This document shows positions 51,184-60,635 of a stretch of 64,000 nucleotides of DNA, in pieces. Position 1 is the first letter of the stretch, and each line of letters starts with the position of its first letter. The DNA is from Billgrantia azerbaijanica. Lineage in GTDB: Bacteria > Pseudomonadota > Gammaproteobacteria > Pseudomonadales > Halomonadaceae. The DNA is taken from NCBI GenBank assembly GCA_004551485.1, contig SBLD01000007.1, positions 88,633 through 152,632 of the forward strand, given 5' to 3'. The notes below the pieces were generated by a model. The model had not been told where the DNA came from. It made no database searches and was given only the letters and a program-made list of their open reading frames with translations. The position numbers and the translations under genes were made by a program.

Positions 51184-51297
51184 GTGGGAGGCCGGTTTAC
51201 CGGCGGTTCGACGCCTCGACGAAGGCGCCGCAGGCGCCCGGCGGCTGCCGCCCTGGCAGCGCTGCGCGCTGCTTCGCGAGCTAAAGCTCCCTCCCAC
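51184..51297. repeat. Dispersed mosaic repeat, full copy (family 1, locus 8)
   Basis: A clean 114-base copy from GTGGGAGGCCGG to CCTCCCAC with the forward sub-block, the GGCGCC module and the GCAGCGCTGCGCGCTGC core. It lies 46 bases after proQ and is the best reference copy together with 22721-22834. Confidence 0.88.
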
Positions 51298-51704
51298 TGG
51301 AGTCCGCGATGACGGGCAGATGGTATTGCCTCTCCTAATCAAGCGGGGCATCATGTGCCTGCTCATCGTTGCCAGGTACCTGTTTCGACAGGTCTGCGGT
51401 GGCGGCACGCGGAGCAACGGGCGCGCACCGCCTGGTGCAGAAGGACATATCGAGGAACGGTGTTCGCGGCGTAGGAAAACAGTGTTTTTTTCTTGTTGCG
51501 TTCCCGCTAATCCCGGTATAGAGTTCTACCTGCGAGCATTGGACTATAACAAGGCTTCGCTGCGGCCATGCCCGGCCTGGCCTGCCTCCTGGGAAGGAGC
51601 GAGGTCGGAAACGGCGGGACGCATGCCCGGCAAGCCGGCTGCACTCGAAGAAGTGCAACACGATCGAAACAGTAAGCTAGTCAAAAGCAAAAGGAACCAT
51701 CGCG
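51298..51704. promoter_or_regulatory. Upstream region of the porin gene
   Basis: About 400 bases without a gene. A possible promoter is TTGTTG (51493-51498) with TATAGA (51517-51522) at 18 bases, which would give a leader of about 175 bases. The last part before the gene is A-rich and ends AAGGAACCATCGCG before the ATG. A long leader would suit regulation by small RNAs, common for porins. Confidence 0.4.
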
Positions 51705-52721
51705 ATGAAAAAGACACTGTTAGCGACTGCCATTGCCGGCGCCATGGCTGCCTCCGGCGCTCAGGCCGCCACCGTCTACAACCAGGAAGGTACCAAGCTG
51801 GATCTGTACGGCAACATCCAGCTCACCTACTACAGCGTTGATAACGGCGACGAGTCCGTCGACGAGCTGGCCGATAACGGCTCCACCTTCGGCTTCGCCG
51901 CCGAGCACGTCATCTCCGAGACCCTGACCGGCTACATGAAGCTGGAATTCGACGACTTCAAGGCCGATGAGATGAAGGTCGCAGGTCGTGATGCTGGTGA
52001 CCAGGCTTATGTCGGTCTGAAGGGCAACTTCGGTGACGGTCGCCTCGGCTCCTACGATTCCCTGATCGACGACTGGGTTCAGGATCCGATCACCAATAAC
52101 GAGTTCTTTGACGTCAGCGACTCCAACAGCCGCATTGGCGGGATCAACGAAACCGACAAGTTCACCTACACTTCGCCCTCTCTGGGTGGCTTCCAGTTTG
52201 CCCTGGGTACCCAGTACAAGGGTGAGGCAGAAGGCGAGAACGTTTCCGACTCCGGTAACGCTTCCTTCTTCGGTGGTTTGAAGTACGCCGTTGGCGCCTT
52301 CTCCGTTGCCGCGGTCTACGACAACCTGGATAACTATGCAGAAGCCTTCGGTCCTGCCACTGGTGGTAATGCGGCTACTCCTTCCGAGGGCGATTTCGGT
52401 GATCAGTACGGCGTGACCGCGCAGTACACCATGGGTGCCCTGCGCCTGGCGGCCAAGGCCGAGAAGTTCGACTCCGACTTCGACGACGACGATGCCGAGT
52501 TCTACGCTCTGGGTGCTCGTTACGGCTACGGCCTGGGCGATGTCTACGGCGCCTACCAGCGCGTCGATGACGAGCGTGAAACAGATGAGCGTGACGAGGT
52601 CATCGCTGGCGCTACCTACAACCTCTCCGACGCCATGTACACCTGGGTCGAGGCCGCTTTCCGCGACCAAGAGGACGATGTGGGCGACGGCGCCGCCGTG
52701 GGTGTGACCTACCTGTTCTAA
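51705..52721 (+). CDS. Acidic general porin
   Basis: A 338-residue outer-membrane beta-barrel of the Gram-negative porin family. A clear signal peptide (MKKTLLATAIAGAMAASGAQA) precedes the mature start ATVYN. Strands alternate aromatic and polar residues, and the last residue is Phe (GVTYLF), the outer-membrane insertion signal. It is unusually rich in Asp and Glu (for example FDSDFDDDDAEF), as in halophile surface proteins. Codon use and lower GC than its neighbours fit a highly expressed gene. A terminator follows. Confidence 0.92.
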   Translation: MKKTLLATAIAGAMAASGAQAATVYNQEGTKLDLYGNIQLTYYSVDNGDESVDELADNGSTFGFAAEHVISETLTGYMKLEFDDFKADEMKVAGRDAGDQAYVGLKGNFGDGRLGSYDSLIDDWVQDPITNNEFFDVSDSNSRIGGINETDKFTYTSPSLGGFQFALGTQYKGEAEGENVSDSGNASFFGGLKYAVGAFSVAAVYDNLDNYAEAFGPATGGNAATPSEGDFGDQYGVTAQYTMGALRLAAKAEKFDSDFDDDDAEFYALGARYGYGLGDVYGAYQRVDDERETDERDEVIAGATYNLSDAMYTWVEAAFRDQEDDVGDGAAVGVTYLF

Positions 52722-52762
52722 TCCCCACGGCAGGGTTATCCTGCTTGAAGGTGGGAACAACG

Positions 52763-52790
52763 AAAGCCGATCCTACGGGGTCGGCTTTTT
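52763..52790 (+). terminator. Intrinsic terminator of the porin gene
   Basis: AAAGCCGA and TCGGCTTT around TCCTACGGGG, ending in five T. It lies 42 bases after the porin stop. Confidence 0.88.
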
Positions 52791-52812
52791 CATTATGCCG
52801 ATGCGAGGTCCT

Positions 52813-53895
52813 ATGAAACCGTCTAGTGTGACCGGCGCGCTGCTAGTGCTTGGCCTGGCGCTGGCCGAGGCCGGCGTCGCCGACAGCGCGATGGAAGAGC
52901 GCTTTCGTCAGGAGGGGCGCCAGCTCGACCTGACCGGCTTCCTGCAGTCGGAGAACGATGCCCGCAGCCGCAGCTTTCTCTACGGTGCCCCCCATGAGCA
53001 CGACTTTACCGTCAAGCAGGCCGGCACCTACCTGTTCGAGAGCCATGTGCCGGGTGGGTTCAGCAACGACTACCGCGTGGCGGCGGAGCTGCTGGACGAC
53101 CAGGGCCGGGTGATTGCCCGTGGCGAGGCGCTGGGGCAGAGCGGCGGCCTGGCGCTGCGCCAGCGCCTGCAGCCGGGCGACTACGTGCTACGGGTGGAAG
53201 GCCACAAGTTTGGTACCCGTGCCCGCTCGGGCAGCAACTTCTATATCACCGTGTCGGGGCTGGATGCCGAGGGGCGCCGCCGGGAAGGGGGCGTCAGCAC
53301 AGGCCAGGGGCTGGTGTTCACCGGCAGCGATCGCGAAGCAAGCCGTAGCGTCTTCGTACGTAACCGCAGCGCGGTCGCCACCATCGCGGCTCCGGAGGCG
53401 GATGCGCCGAGTGATGCCCAGGGCACCGGCGCCCCCCCCGCGCCCAAGCCGTCGGGTTCGGATCGGTCGGCTGCTGCCGAAAAGGCCGCACCGTCGAGCG
53501 CCGAGTCTTCGGCGGCAGCCGCTGAGCCACAAGTTGAGCCGACTGCTGCCCGCGAAGCGCCCCGACGCTTCGCGGAGATCGTCACCGATGTGAAGATCCG
53601 CGCCCGCGGCGAGGTGCTGACCTTCGACGTGGCGGAAGCCGGCACCATCGCCATCACCACCGCCACCTATCCGCCGGGGCATGAAGACACCTACCGCATT
53701 GCGTTGGAGGTGGTGGACGAGAGCGGACGCGTGGTGGCCGAAGGCGCCGGTGAGGGCTTCGACGGCGACGTCGACCTGCGCACCGAGCTGTCTCCCGGTC
53801 GCTACCGCATTCGCGTGCAGGGCCAGAAGTTCGGCTCTGCCCATAGCGGCGTCAACAACTACGAGCTGAAAGTCCAGCAGCTGGATCGCCACTGA
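52813..53895 (+). CDS. Secreted protein with two duplicated PPC-like domains
   Basis: A 360-residue protein of unknown function. A signal peptide (about 1-24) is followed by a beta-rich domain at 62-150, a low-complexity Ala/Ser/Pro/Glu linker (about 195-250), and a second domain at 269-357. The two domains are copies of each other: each has a Tyr-Arg-x-Ala core, then GRV, then PG(D/R)Y and a final (H/Q)KFG. They resemble the pre-peptidase C-terminal (PPC) fold. There is no catalytic signature. ATG at 52795 and 52801 are alternative starts. Confidence 0.75.
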   Translation: MKPSSVTGALLVLGLALAEAGVADSAMEERFRQEGRQLDLTGFLQSENDARSRSFLYGAPHEHDFTVKQAGTYLFESHVPGGFSNDYRVAAELLDDQGRVIARGEALGQSGGLALRQRLQPGDYVLRVEGHKFGTRARSGSNFYITVSGLDAEGRRREGGVSTGQGLVFTGSDREASRSVFVRNRSAVATIAAPEADAPSDAQGTGAPPAPKPSGSDRSAAAEKAAPSSAESSAAAAEPQVEPTAAREAPRRFAEIVTDVKIRARGEVLTFDVAEAGTIAITTATYPPGHEDTYRIALEVVDESGRVVAEGAGEGFDGDVDLRTELSPGRYRIRVQGQKFGSAHSGVNNYELKVQQLDRH

Positions 53896-53922
53896 ACCAC
53901 AATGGTCTTTGCCGGAACGAAC

Positions 53923-53951
53923 CGCCCCGACGCAATGTGTCGGGGCGTTTT
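53923..53951 (+). terminator. Intrinsic terminator
   Basis: CGCCCCGAC and GTCGGGGCG around GCAATGT, followed by four T, 28 bases after the duplicated-domain gene. Confidence 0.9.
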
Positions 53952-53991
53952 GCAATAACGGCGGCCGAACCGGCGTTCCCGGACGATGCTT

Positions 53992-54207
53992 TCAGGATTC
54001 CTGATCGTCGAGCATCATCCGGATCAGCTTCTCGAGCTCTTCCACCTTCGCCTCGAGGGCGGCCACCTTGTCGCTCTCGGCCTGTTCGACGTACTGATTG
54101 TTGATCTTCTGCATGTGTTCTTCCACGGCGTGGGAGTCCATAGCCATGGCGGAGCCGGCCATCAGCAGGCTGGCAAGCAGGCCGGCGGTCAGGGGCTTGA
54201 GTTTCAT
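53992..54207 (-). CDS. Small secreted coiled-coil protein
   Basis: A 71-residue protein with a signal peptide (MKLKPLTAGLLASLLMAGSAMA) and a mature part that is one amphipathic helix with heptads (KVAALEAKVEELEKLIRMML). It recalls Lpp-type periplasmic helices but lacks a lipobox Cys, so it is not a lipoprotein. The function is unknown. AGGTG precedes the ATG at 54207. It is convergent with the preceding gene. Confidence 0.7.
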   Translation of the reverse strand: MKLKPLTAGLLASLLMAGSAMAMDSHAVEEHMQKINNQYVEQAESDKVAALEAKVEELEKLIRMMLDDQES

Positions 54208-54330
54208 GGTGCACCTCGTTGCGTGTCTGGGATGCCGAAGCAAGACCTGGCGTCAGGTCTTGGGGTTTTGTGTCCGCCGCTCGGCATGGCTTACACGCGA
54301 TCACCGGACTTGCGCGTCGGATGGCCACGA

Positions 54331-54357
54331 AAAAGCCCCGGCCAGCCGGCCGGGGCA
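54331..54357 (-). terminator. Terminator of the DcaP-like porin
   Basis: Read on the minus strand, GCCCCGGCC and GGCCGGGGC around a 4-base loop are followed by five T (the A-run 54331-54335 on the plus strand). It lies about 80 bases after the porin stop. Confidence 0.88.
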
Positions 54358-54434
54358 GAAGGATCGAAAACAGTTGCTTGTACTACTGTAAGGTCGCGAT
54401 GCGGCGGGGCGCCGAGCCCTGCCACAGGGGTGGC

Positions 54435-55598
54435 TTAGAAGCTGTACATCACCATGCCCTGGATGCGGACCGCGTCGCCGTCATCGCCGCCCTTGGTCTC
54501 GCGGCTCGCCCAACTGGTCTCGATGCCGTAACTGATGCGCTCGGCCGGCGACCAGATGTAGTTCAGATGCACGGTCTCGAAGGTGTCGTTGGCACCATCA
54601 CCGAAGAACGCCTCATCGTCGAGATCCACGGTGGAGATGCTGTAGGCAGCGTTGATGGCTCCCGGGCCGGCCTTGAGGCTGGCCCCAACGGTGCCGCCAG
54701 TGCCCTCGATGCTTTCCAGGCTGCCGTTGGCATCCACGTAGGCCGGAGAGCTCTGCGGGCTGACATACAGATAGCCGCCCATGCCGTCACCGTGAGTGAC
54801 GCCGGCGCGCAGGGTCAGCGCCTCGGTCACGTCCATGGCCGCCTCCAAGGCGATACCCCAGCCGGTGGTGGAGTCATCATCCACGGTCGCATTGGGGTTG
54901 CCGTCGGCATCAAACTCGAGGTAGCGCAGCACGCCGGAGGCGGAGTACTTGAAGGGGCCGGAAGTGTCGGTATAGCGAACGATCAGGTCGGGCAGGCCGC
55001 TCTTGGCTTCATCGCCCGAGAGCTGTACGGCGCTTTGCGCGGTGGTTTCAGAACCGCCGAGGGTGTCCGGATCCTCGATGGAGATGGCAAAGTTGCCGGC
55101 GGTGTAGCGCAGCTGGGGCTGGCGCGCCTGACTGGCGGTGCCGTGAGTACCGGTGAAGTCGATGACCGGGGTGCCGGCGACGAAACCATAGAGGTTGGTC
55201 CAGGTCTGGCCGGCCAGGATGCCGTTCCAGGAACCATAGGCGTGACGCAGGCGGAAGGAGCCGCCCCCGCTGCCGTAGAAGTCGCCCTCGATCTTGGTCT
55301 GGAGTGTACTGCCCGCGATCGGGGTGGATGTGCCGAAACCGATCCGGCTCTGGTAGGCGTGCATGTCGAAGTGGCCATCCTGGCCGTCCTCGCCATCCAG
55401 GCGGATGTTGCCATGGCCGATGGAATTGCCCAAGTCGGCATCCACATCGTAGATCATGTCCAGTTTGGCATAGCCATAGACGCTGGCCGTGGTGTTGCCC
55501 ACCTCGAAATCGTAAGCGTTCGAGGCGCTGGCCACGGCCAGGGCGAGGGCGCTGGCAGAGAAGATGGCAGTCTTCTTGACGTTGTTGTACATGCTCAC
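54435..55598 (-). CDS. DcaP-like trimeric outer-membrane porin
   Basis: A 387-residue outer-membrane channel. A signal peptide (ending ASASNA) is followed by a porin barrel with RLRHAYGSWNGILAGQTWTNL, the region typical of DcaP-like porins, and a final Phe (MVMYSF). DcaP relatives take up small organic anions such as dicarboxylates; the substrate here is not known. The start is GTG at 55598, eight bases after AAGGA; ATG at 55592 is possible. Two MerR-type operators lie upstream. Confidence 0.85.
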   Translation of the reverse strand: MSMYNNVKKTAIFSASALALAVASASNAYDFEVGNTTASVYGYAKLDMIYDVDADLGNSIGHGNIRLDGEDGQDGHFDMHAYQSRIGFGTSTPIAGSTLQTKIEGDFYGSGGGSFRLRHAYGSWNGILAGQTWTNLYGFVAGTPVIDFTGTHGTASQARQPQLRYTAGNFAISIEDPDTLGGSETTAQSAVQLSGDEAKSGLPDLIVRYTDTSGPFKYSASGVLRYLEFDADGNPNATVDDDSTTGWGIALEAAMDVTEALTLRAGVTHGDGMGGYLYVSPQSSPAYVDANGSLESIEGTGGTVGASLKAGPGAINAAYSISTVDLDDEAFFGDGANDTFETVHLNYIWSPAERISYGIETSWASRETKGGDDGDAVRIQGMVMYSF

Positions 55599-55641
55599 AG
55601 GCGTGTTCCTTTGTGCGTTGTGCCGCTGGACGGCACTGCTT

Positions 55642-55672
55642 GTTATGGGTTTTCAGTTGACGTAAAAGTCAA
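55642..55672 (-). promoter_or_regulatory. MerR-type promoter/operator of the DcaP-like porin
   Basis: On the minus strand, -35 TTGACT and -10 CATAAC are separated by 19 bases, the long spacer typical of MerR-activated promoters. The perfect palindrome TTGAC-N6-GTCAA (55657-55672) covers the -35 and the start of the spacer. Confidence 0.55.
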
Positions 55673-55697
55673 TGAAGAGCGGCTGTTTTGCCTTTCC

Positions 55698-55712
55698 TTA
55701 CGTTTACGTCAA
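55698..55712. promoter_or_regulatory. Second MerR-like operator
   Basis: TTACGTTTACGTCAA on the plus strand (TTGACGTAAACGTAA on the minus). It shares TTGACGTAAA with the palindrome at 55657 and resembles the LiuR motif of branched-chain amino acid catabolism as I recall it. Confidence 0.45.
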
Positions 55713-55941
55713 GATCGACGATATCCTCCGAGAGCGTTGATGACAATTTCGTGTCCGGCGTTTCATACCAAAGTTTGAGACCTGATGTCGTAGTCTGATG
55801 GAACTTTCCGGCTAGCCATGCGCCTCGTTACCTTGATGCCGGTCAAGCCCTTGTGCCGCGAACCGACGTAGGCTACTGGCATCCGTGTTGCCTGCTTGCC
55901 GTGAGGAAGGGGAGGTGCCTGTCGCCGTCAGGGAGAAGAGC

Positions 55942-56691
55942 ATGAAACCGGCCGTCGGCCGGCGCCGGTCGACCAGCGAGACGCGCTGCGAGCGCTGCAC
56001 CCTGCAGTCGCTCTGCCTGCCGTTGGGGCTGGAAGTGGAGGCACTGGCCTCTTTCGATGCGATCATCGAGCACCCGCGTCCGCTCAAGCGCGGCCAGGCA
56101 TTGATGCGCCAGGGCGAGCGCTTCGAGAGCCTCTACGTGGTGCGCTCCGGCAGTCTCAAGCAGTTGCTGGCGCAGCCGGGCCAGCGCGACCAGGTGACCC
56201 ACTTCCACCTGCCCGGCGAAGTGGTGGGGCTCGACGGCATCGCCGAGTCGCGCTGCTACGGCAGCGTGGTTGCGCTGGAGTCGACCTTCGTCTGCGAGCT
56301 GCCGTTCCATCGTCTCGACGAACTCGCCGAGCAGGTGCCGGAGCTGCGCAGCGAGCTCTACCGCTGCATGAGCCGTGAGCTGCGCAACGACCAGCGCATG
56401 ATGTGCCTGCTCTCCGGGCGTACCGCCGACCAGCGCCTGGCGAGCTTCGTGCTGGGACTCTCCGAGCGCTTCCGCGCGCGCGGCTGCTCGCCCAACTGCT
56501 TCCACCTCTCCATGTCGCGGTCGGACATCGGCAGCTACCTCGGCCTGGCGTTGGAGACCGTGAGCCGAGTGATCGCCCGTTTCCAGGAACAGGGGGTGCT
56601 TTGCGTGAAGGGGCGCGAGCTGTGCATCCACGACCAGGCGGCGCTGGTGGCGCTGGCGGAGGAGGGAGTGGGGCGCCACTCGGGCTCTTGA
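55942..56691 (+). CDS. fnr: FNR/Anr-type oxygen-sensing regulator
   Basis: A 249-residue Crp-Fnr regulator. All four cluster cysteines are present: Cys16, 19 and 25 in CERCTLQSLC and Cys118 in STFVCELPF, so it should carry an oxygen-labile [4Fe-4S] cluster. The recognition helix reads GLALETVSRVIARFQ, with the Glu-xx-Ser-Arg that reads FNR boxes. ATG at 55942 follows AGGGAGAAGAG. Confidence 0.93.
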   Translation: MKPAVGRRRSTSETRCERCTLQSLCLPLGLEVEALASFDAIIEHPRPLKRGQALMRQGERFESLYVVRSGSLKQLLAQPGQRDQVTHFHLPGEVVGLDGIAESRCYGSVVALESTFVCELPFHRLDELAEQVPELRSELYRCMSRELRNDQRMMCLLSGRTADQRLASFVLGLSERFRARGCSPNCFHLSMSRSDIGSYLGLALETVSRVIARFQEQGVLCVKGRELCIHDQAALVALAEEGVGRHSGS

Positions 56692-56832
56692 GGCCGCACC
56701 GGTTGACGGCGGCACTGGGCATCGGCGGGAAAGGGCTAATTGCGCTTTTCTATATTGTCAATAGCTGATGAGCAGCTTCAGCGGAACGCGCAAACGTGCC
56801 AAGATGCGGCTTATTACGTTGAAAACGGGTGG

Positions 56833-58815
<1,983 letters not shown>

Positions 58816-58837
58816 GCTGACCGGCGCAGGGAGAGAA

Positions 58838-58914
58838 TGGCGCCCTCTACAGGATTCGAACCTGTGACCTGCCGCTTAGGAGGCGGCTGCTCTATCCGAC
58901 TGAGCTAAGAGGGC
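58838..58914 (-). tRNA. tRNA-Arg (anticodon CCT)
   Basis: A complete 77-nt cloverleaf on the minus strand. The acceptor stem is GCCCTCT / AGAGGGC, the D-arm TAGCTCAGTCGGATAGAGCA, the anticodon stem GCCGC / GCGGC around CTCCTAA (anticodon CCT, reading AGG), and the T-arm has GTTCGAATC. The 3' CCA is encoded. AGG is a rare codon in such GC-rich genomes. Confidence 0.96.
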
Positions 58915-59381
58915 GGAAGGGAAGCGAGGCGCATTATAAGGAATGCGCCCCTGGAGTAAAACCGCCGGACTTCCCGCGATGCCTGTACCAGCACCCGATG
59001 GCGTGTCGGTGTGGGAGGGCGATTTATCGCGCGAAGGCGCCGCAGGCGCCCCTATTCTGGCAGCGCTTCGCGCTGCTTCGCGAGCTGAAGCTCCTTTCCA
59101 CACTGTGTTGTCCTATGTCGGGTGAACAAGCCGTTGTGGGAGGCCGGCTCCGCCGGGCGAAGGCGCCGCCAGGCGCCCAGCGGTGTTGCCGAGGCTGGTG
59201 ATCGTCGCTTGATCGCGAGCTGAGGCTTGACGGATGACATAGAATCTCCCTCCCGCGATGCCAGTGCCAACTGTGAAACGTTGTCACACCACCGTAAGGG
59301 AGGTCTCGCGGCCACGGCGGTGGCGGGTATACTGGCGCTCGCTTATTCTTTTTCGTTCTTTCCTCGTGCTGGGATGCCTGG
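58915..59381. repeat. tRNA-RND gap with family 1 repeats (locus 9)
   Basis: A 467-base gap. A copy at 59011-59103 lacks the sub-block and ends in a decayed TTTCCAC; a single left arm lies at 59136-59180. The rest (59181-59381) contains no gene; a GTTGTCACACCACCG stretch and an AT-richer TTATTCTTTTTCGTTC near 59340 may belong to the promoter of the efflux operon. Confidence 0.78.
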
Positions 59382-60635
59382 ATGATCAAACGCCTGTTAC
59401 CCGTGCTGATTCTCGCCCTTGGCGTGGCGGGCTTTCTGGCGCTGCGCCTGACGCGCCCGGAGCCGGCGCCGGCCGTGCCCGAGGAGCGCAGCTGGCGGGT
59501 CGAGACGCTGACGGTCGAGCTGGTCGAGCGGGCGCCGGTGCTGCCGCTGTTCGGCGAGATCGTGGCGCCGGATCGCCTCGAGGTGGTGGCACCGCTGCCG
59601 GGGCGCATCGCCGCGCGGCCGGTGCACGACGGCCAGCGGGTGAGCGCCGGGACGCTGCTGGTGGCGCTGGACGAGGCCGACAGCCGCCCGCCGCTGCGCC
59701 AGGCCGAGGCCGAGGTGGCGGACCTCGAGGCGCAGATCGACAGCGAGCGCATCCGCCACGCCAACGACCGCGAGGCGCTGGAACGCGAGCGCGAGATCCT
59801 CGCCACGGCACAGCGCTCGCTGGAGCGCATCCGCTCGCTGGTGGCGCGTAACCTGGCCTCGCAGACGGAGCTGGACAACGCCCGCGATACCCTGGCCCGG
59901 GCACGGCTCGAGGTCACCACCCGGGAGCGCAGCCTCGCCGAGCATCCCGCCCGGCTGAAGAGCCTCGAGGCGCGCCTGGCGCGGGCCGAGGCGGTGCGCG
60001 ACGCGGCCCAGCGCGACCTGCAGCGCAGCCGCGTCACGGCGCCCTTCGACGGCATCGTCACCGGGGTCGAGGTCGCCCCGGGCGACCAGGTGGGGGCCAA
60101 CGCGCCGCTGCTCTCGCTCTACCCCGTCGGTGGGCTGGAGCTGCGCGCCCGGGTGCCGCGTCGCTATCAGGAAGAGCTGGCTGACCAGCTGGCGCGTGGC
60201 ACGCGGATCATCGCGGTGGCCGAAGAGGGCGGGCAGCGCTTCGTCGTCGAGCGCCTGGCCGGGGAGAGCGCGCCCACGGGGACAGAGGCGATCCTCGCGC
60301 TCCAGGGCCCGGCCGACGGCCTGCGGCCCGGCAGCCTGGTGCCGGTGCGGCTCGAGCGACCGGCGATAGCCGAGGCGCTGGCGGTGCCGTTCAGTGCCCT
60401 GCACGGCAGCGACGTGCTGTACCGCGTCAGCGATGCCTCGCGCCTCGAGCGCTTGAACGTGACACGGCGAGGCGAGGTGCCGGGGCCGGACGGCGCGCGC
60501 TGGGCGCTGGTGACTTCGGACGAGCTGAAGGCGGGGGATCGGATCGTCGTCACCCACCTGCCCAATGCCATGTCGGGGCTGCGGGTGGATGTGGCGGGTG
60601 CCGTGGCCGGTGGGAACGGGGAGCCCGAGGCGTGA
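59382..60635 (+). CDS. RND efflux periplasmic adaptor
   Basis: A 417-residue HlyD/MFP-family adaptor. One N-terminal membrane helix (MIKRLLPVLILALGVAGFLA) with no lipobox Cys, a lipoyl-like half (LPGRIAARPVHDGQRVSAGTLL), a long alpha-hairpin coiled coil (about 100-205), the second lipoyl half (VTAPFDGIVTGVEVAPGDQV) and a beta-barrel. It overlaps the pump gene by four bases. No outer-membrane channel gene is nearby. Confidence 0.9.
   Translation: MIKRLLPVLILALGVAGFLALRLTRPEPAPAVPEERSWRVETLTVELVERAPVLPLFGEIVAPDRLEVVAPLPGRIAARPVHDGQRVSAGTLLVALDEADSRPPLRQAEAEVADLEAQIDSERIRHANDREALEREREILATAQRSLERIRSLVARNLASQTELDNARDTLARARLEVTTRERSLAEHPARLKSLEARLARAEAVRDAAQRDLQRSRVTAPFDGIVTGVEVAPGDQVGANAPLLSLYPVGGLELRARVPRRYQEELADQLARGTRIIAVAEEGGQRFVVERLAGESAPTGTEAILALQGPADGLRPGSLVPVRLERPAIAEALAVPFSALHGSDVLYRVSDASRLERLNVTRRGEVPGPDGARWALVTSDELKAGDRIVVTHLPNAMSGLRVDVAGAVAGGNGEPEA

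Larger units (their letters stand above)
55599..55941. other. Divergent porin/fnr intergenic region
   Basis: A 343-base gap between the divergent DcaP-like porin and fnr genes. The porin-proximal part has the promoter and operators at 55642-55712. The fnr-proximal part is GC-richer and ends with AGGGAGAAGAG before the fnr start. No FNR box (TTGAT-N4-ATCAA) is visible. Confidence 0.5.

Noticed and set aside
55599-55941. An FNR autoregulatory box upstream of the fnr-type gene.
   Set aside because: No TTGAT-N4-ATCAA or close variant could be found by eye in the gap.
58838-59381. A genomic island integrated at tRNA-Arg(CCT).
   Set aside because: No integrase, no duplicated tRNA 3' end and no island-like genes are next to it; only family 1 repeats and an ordinary efflux operon.
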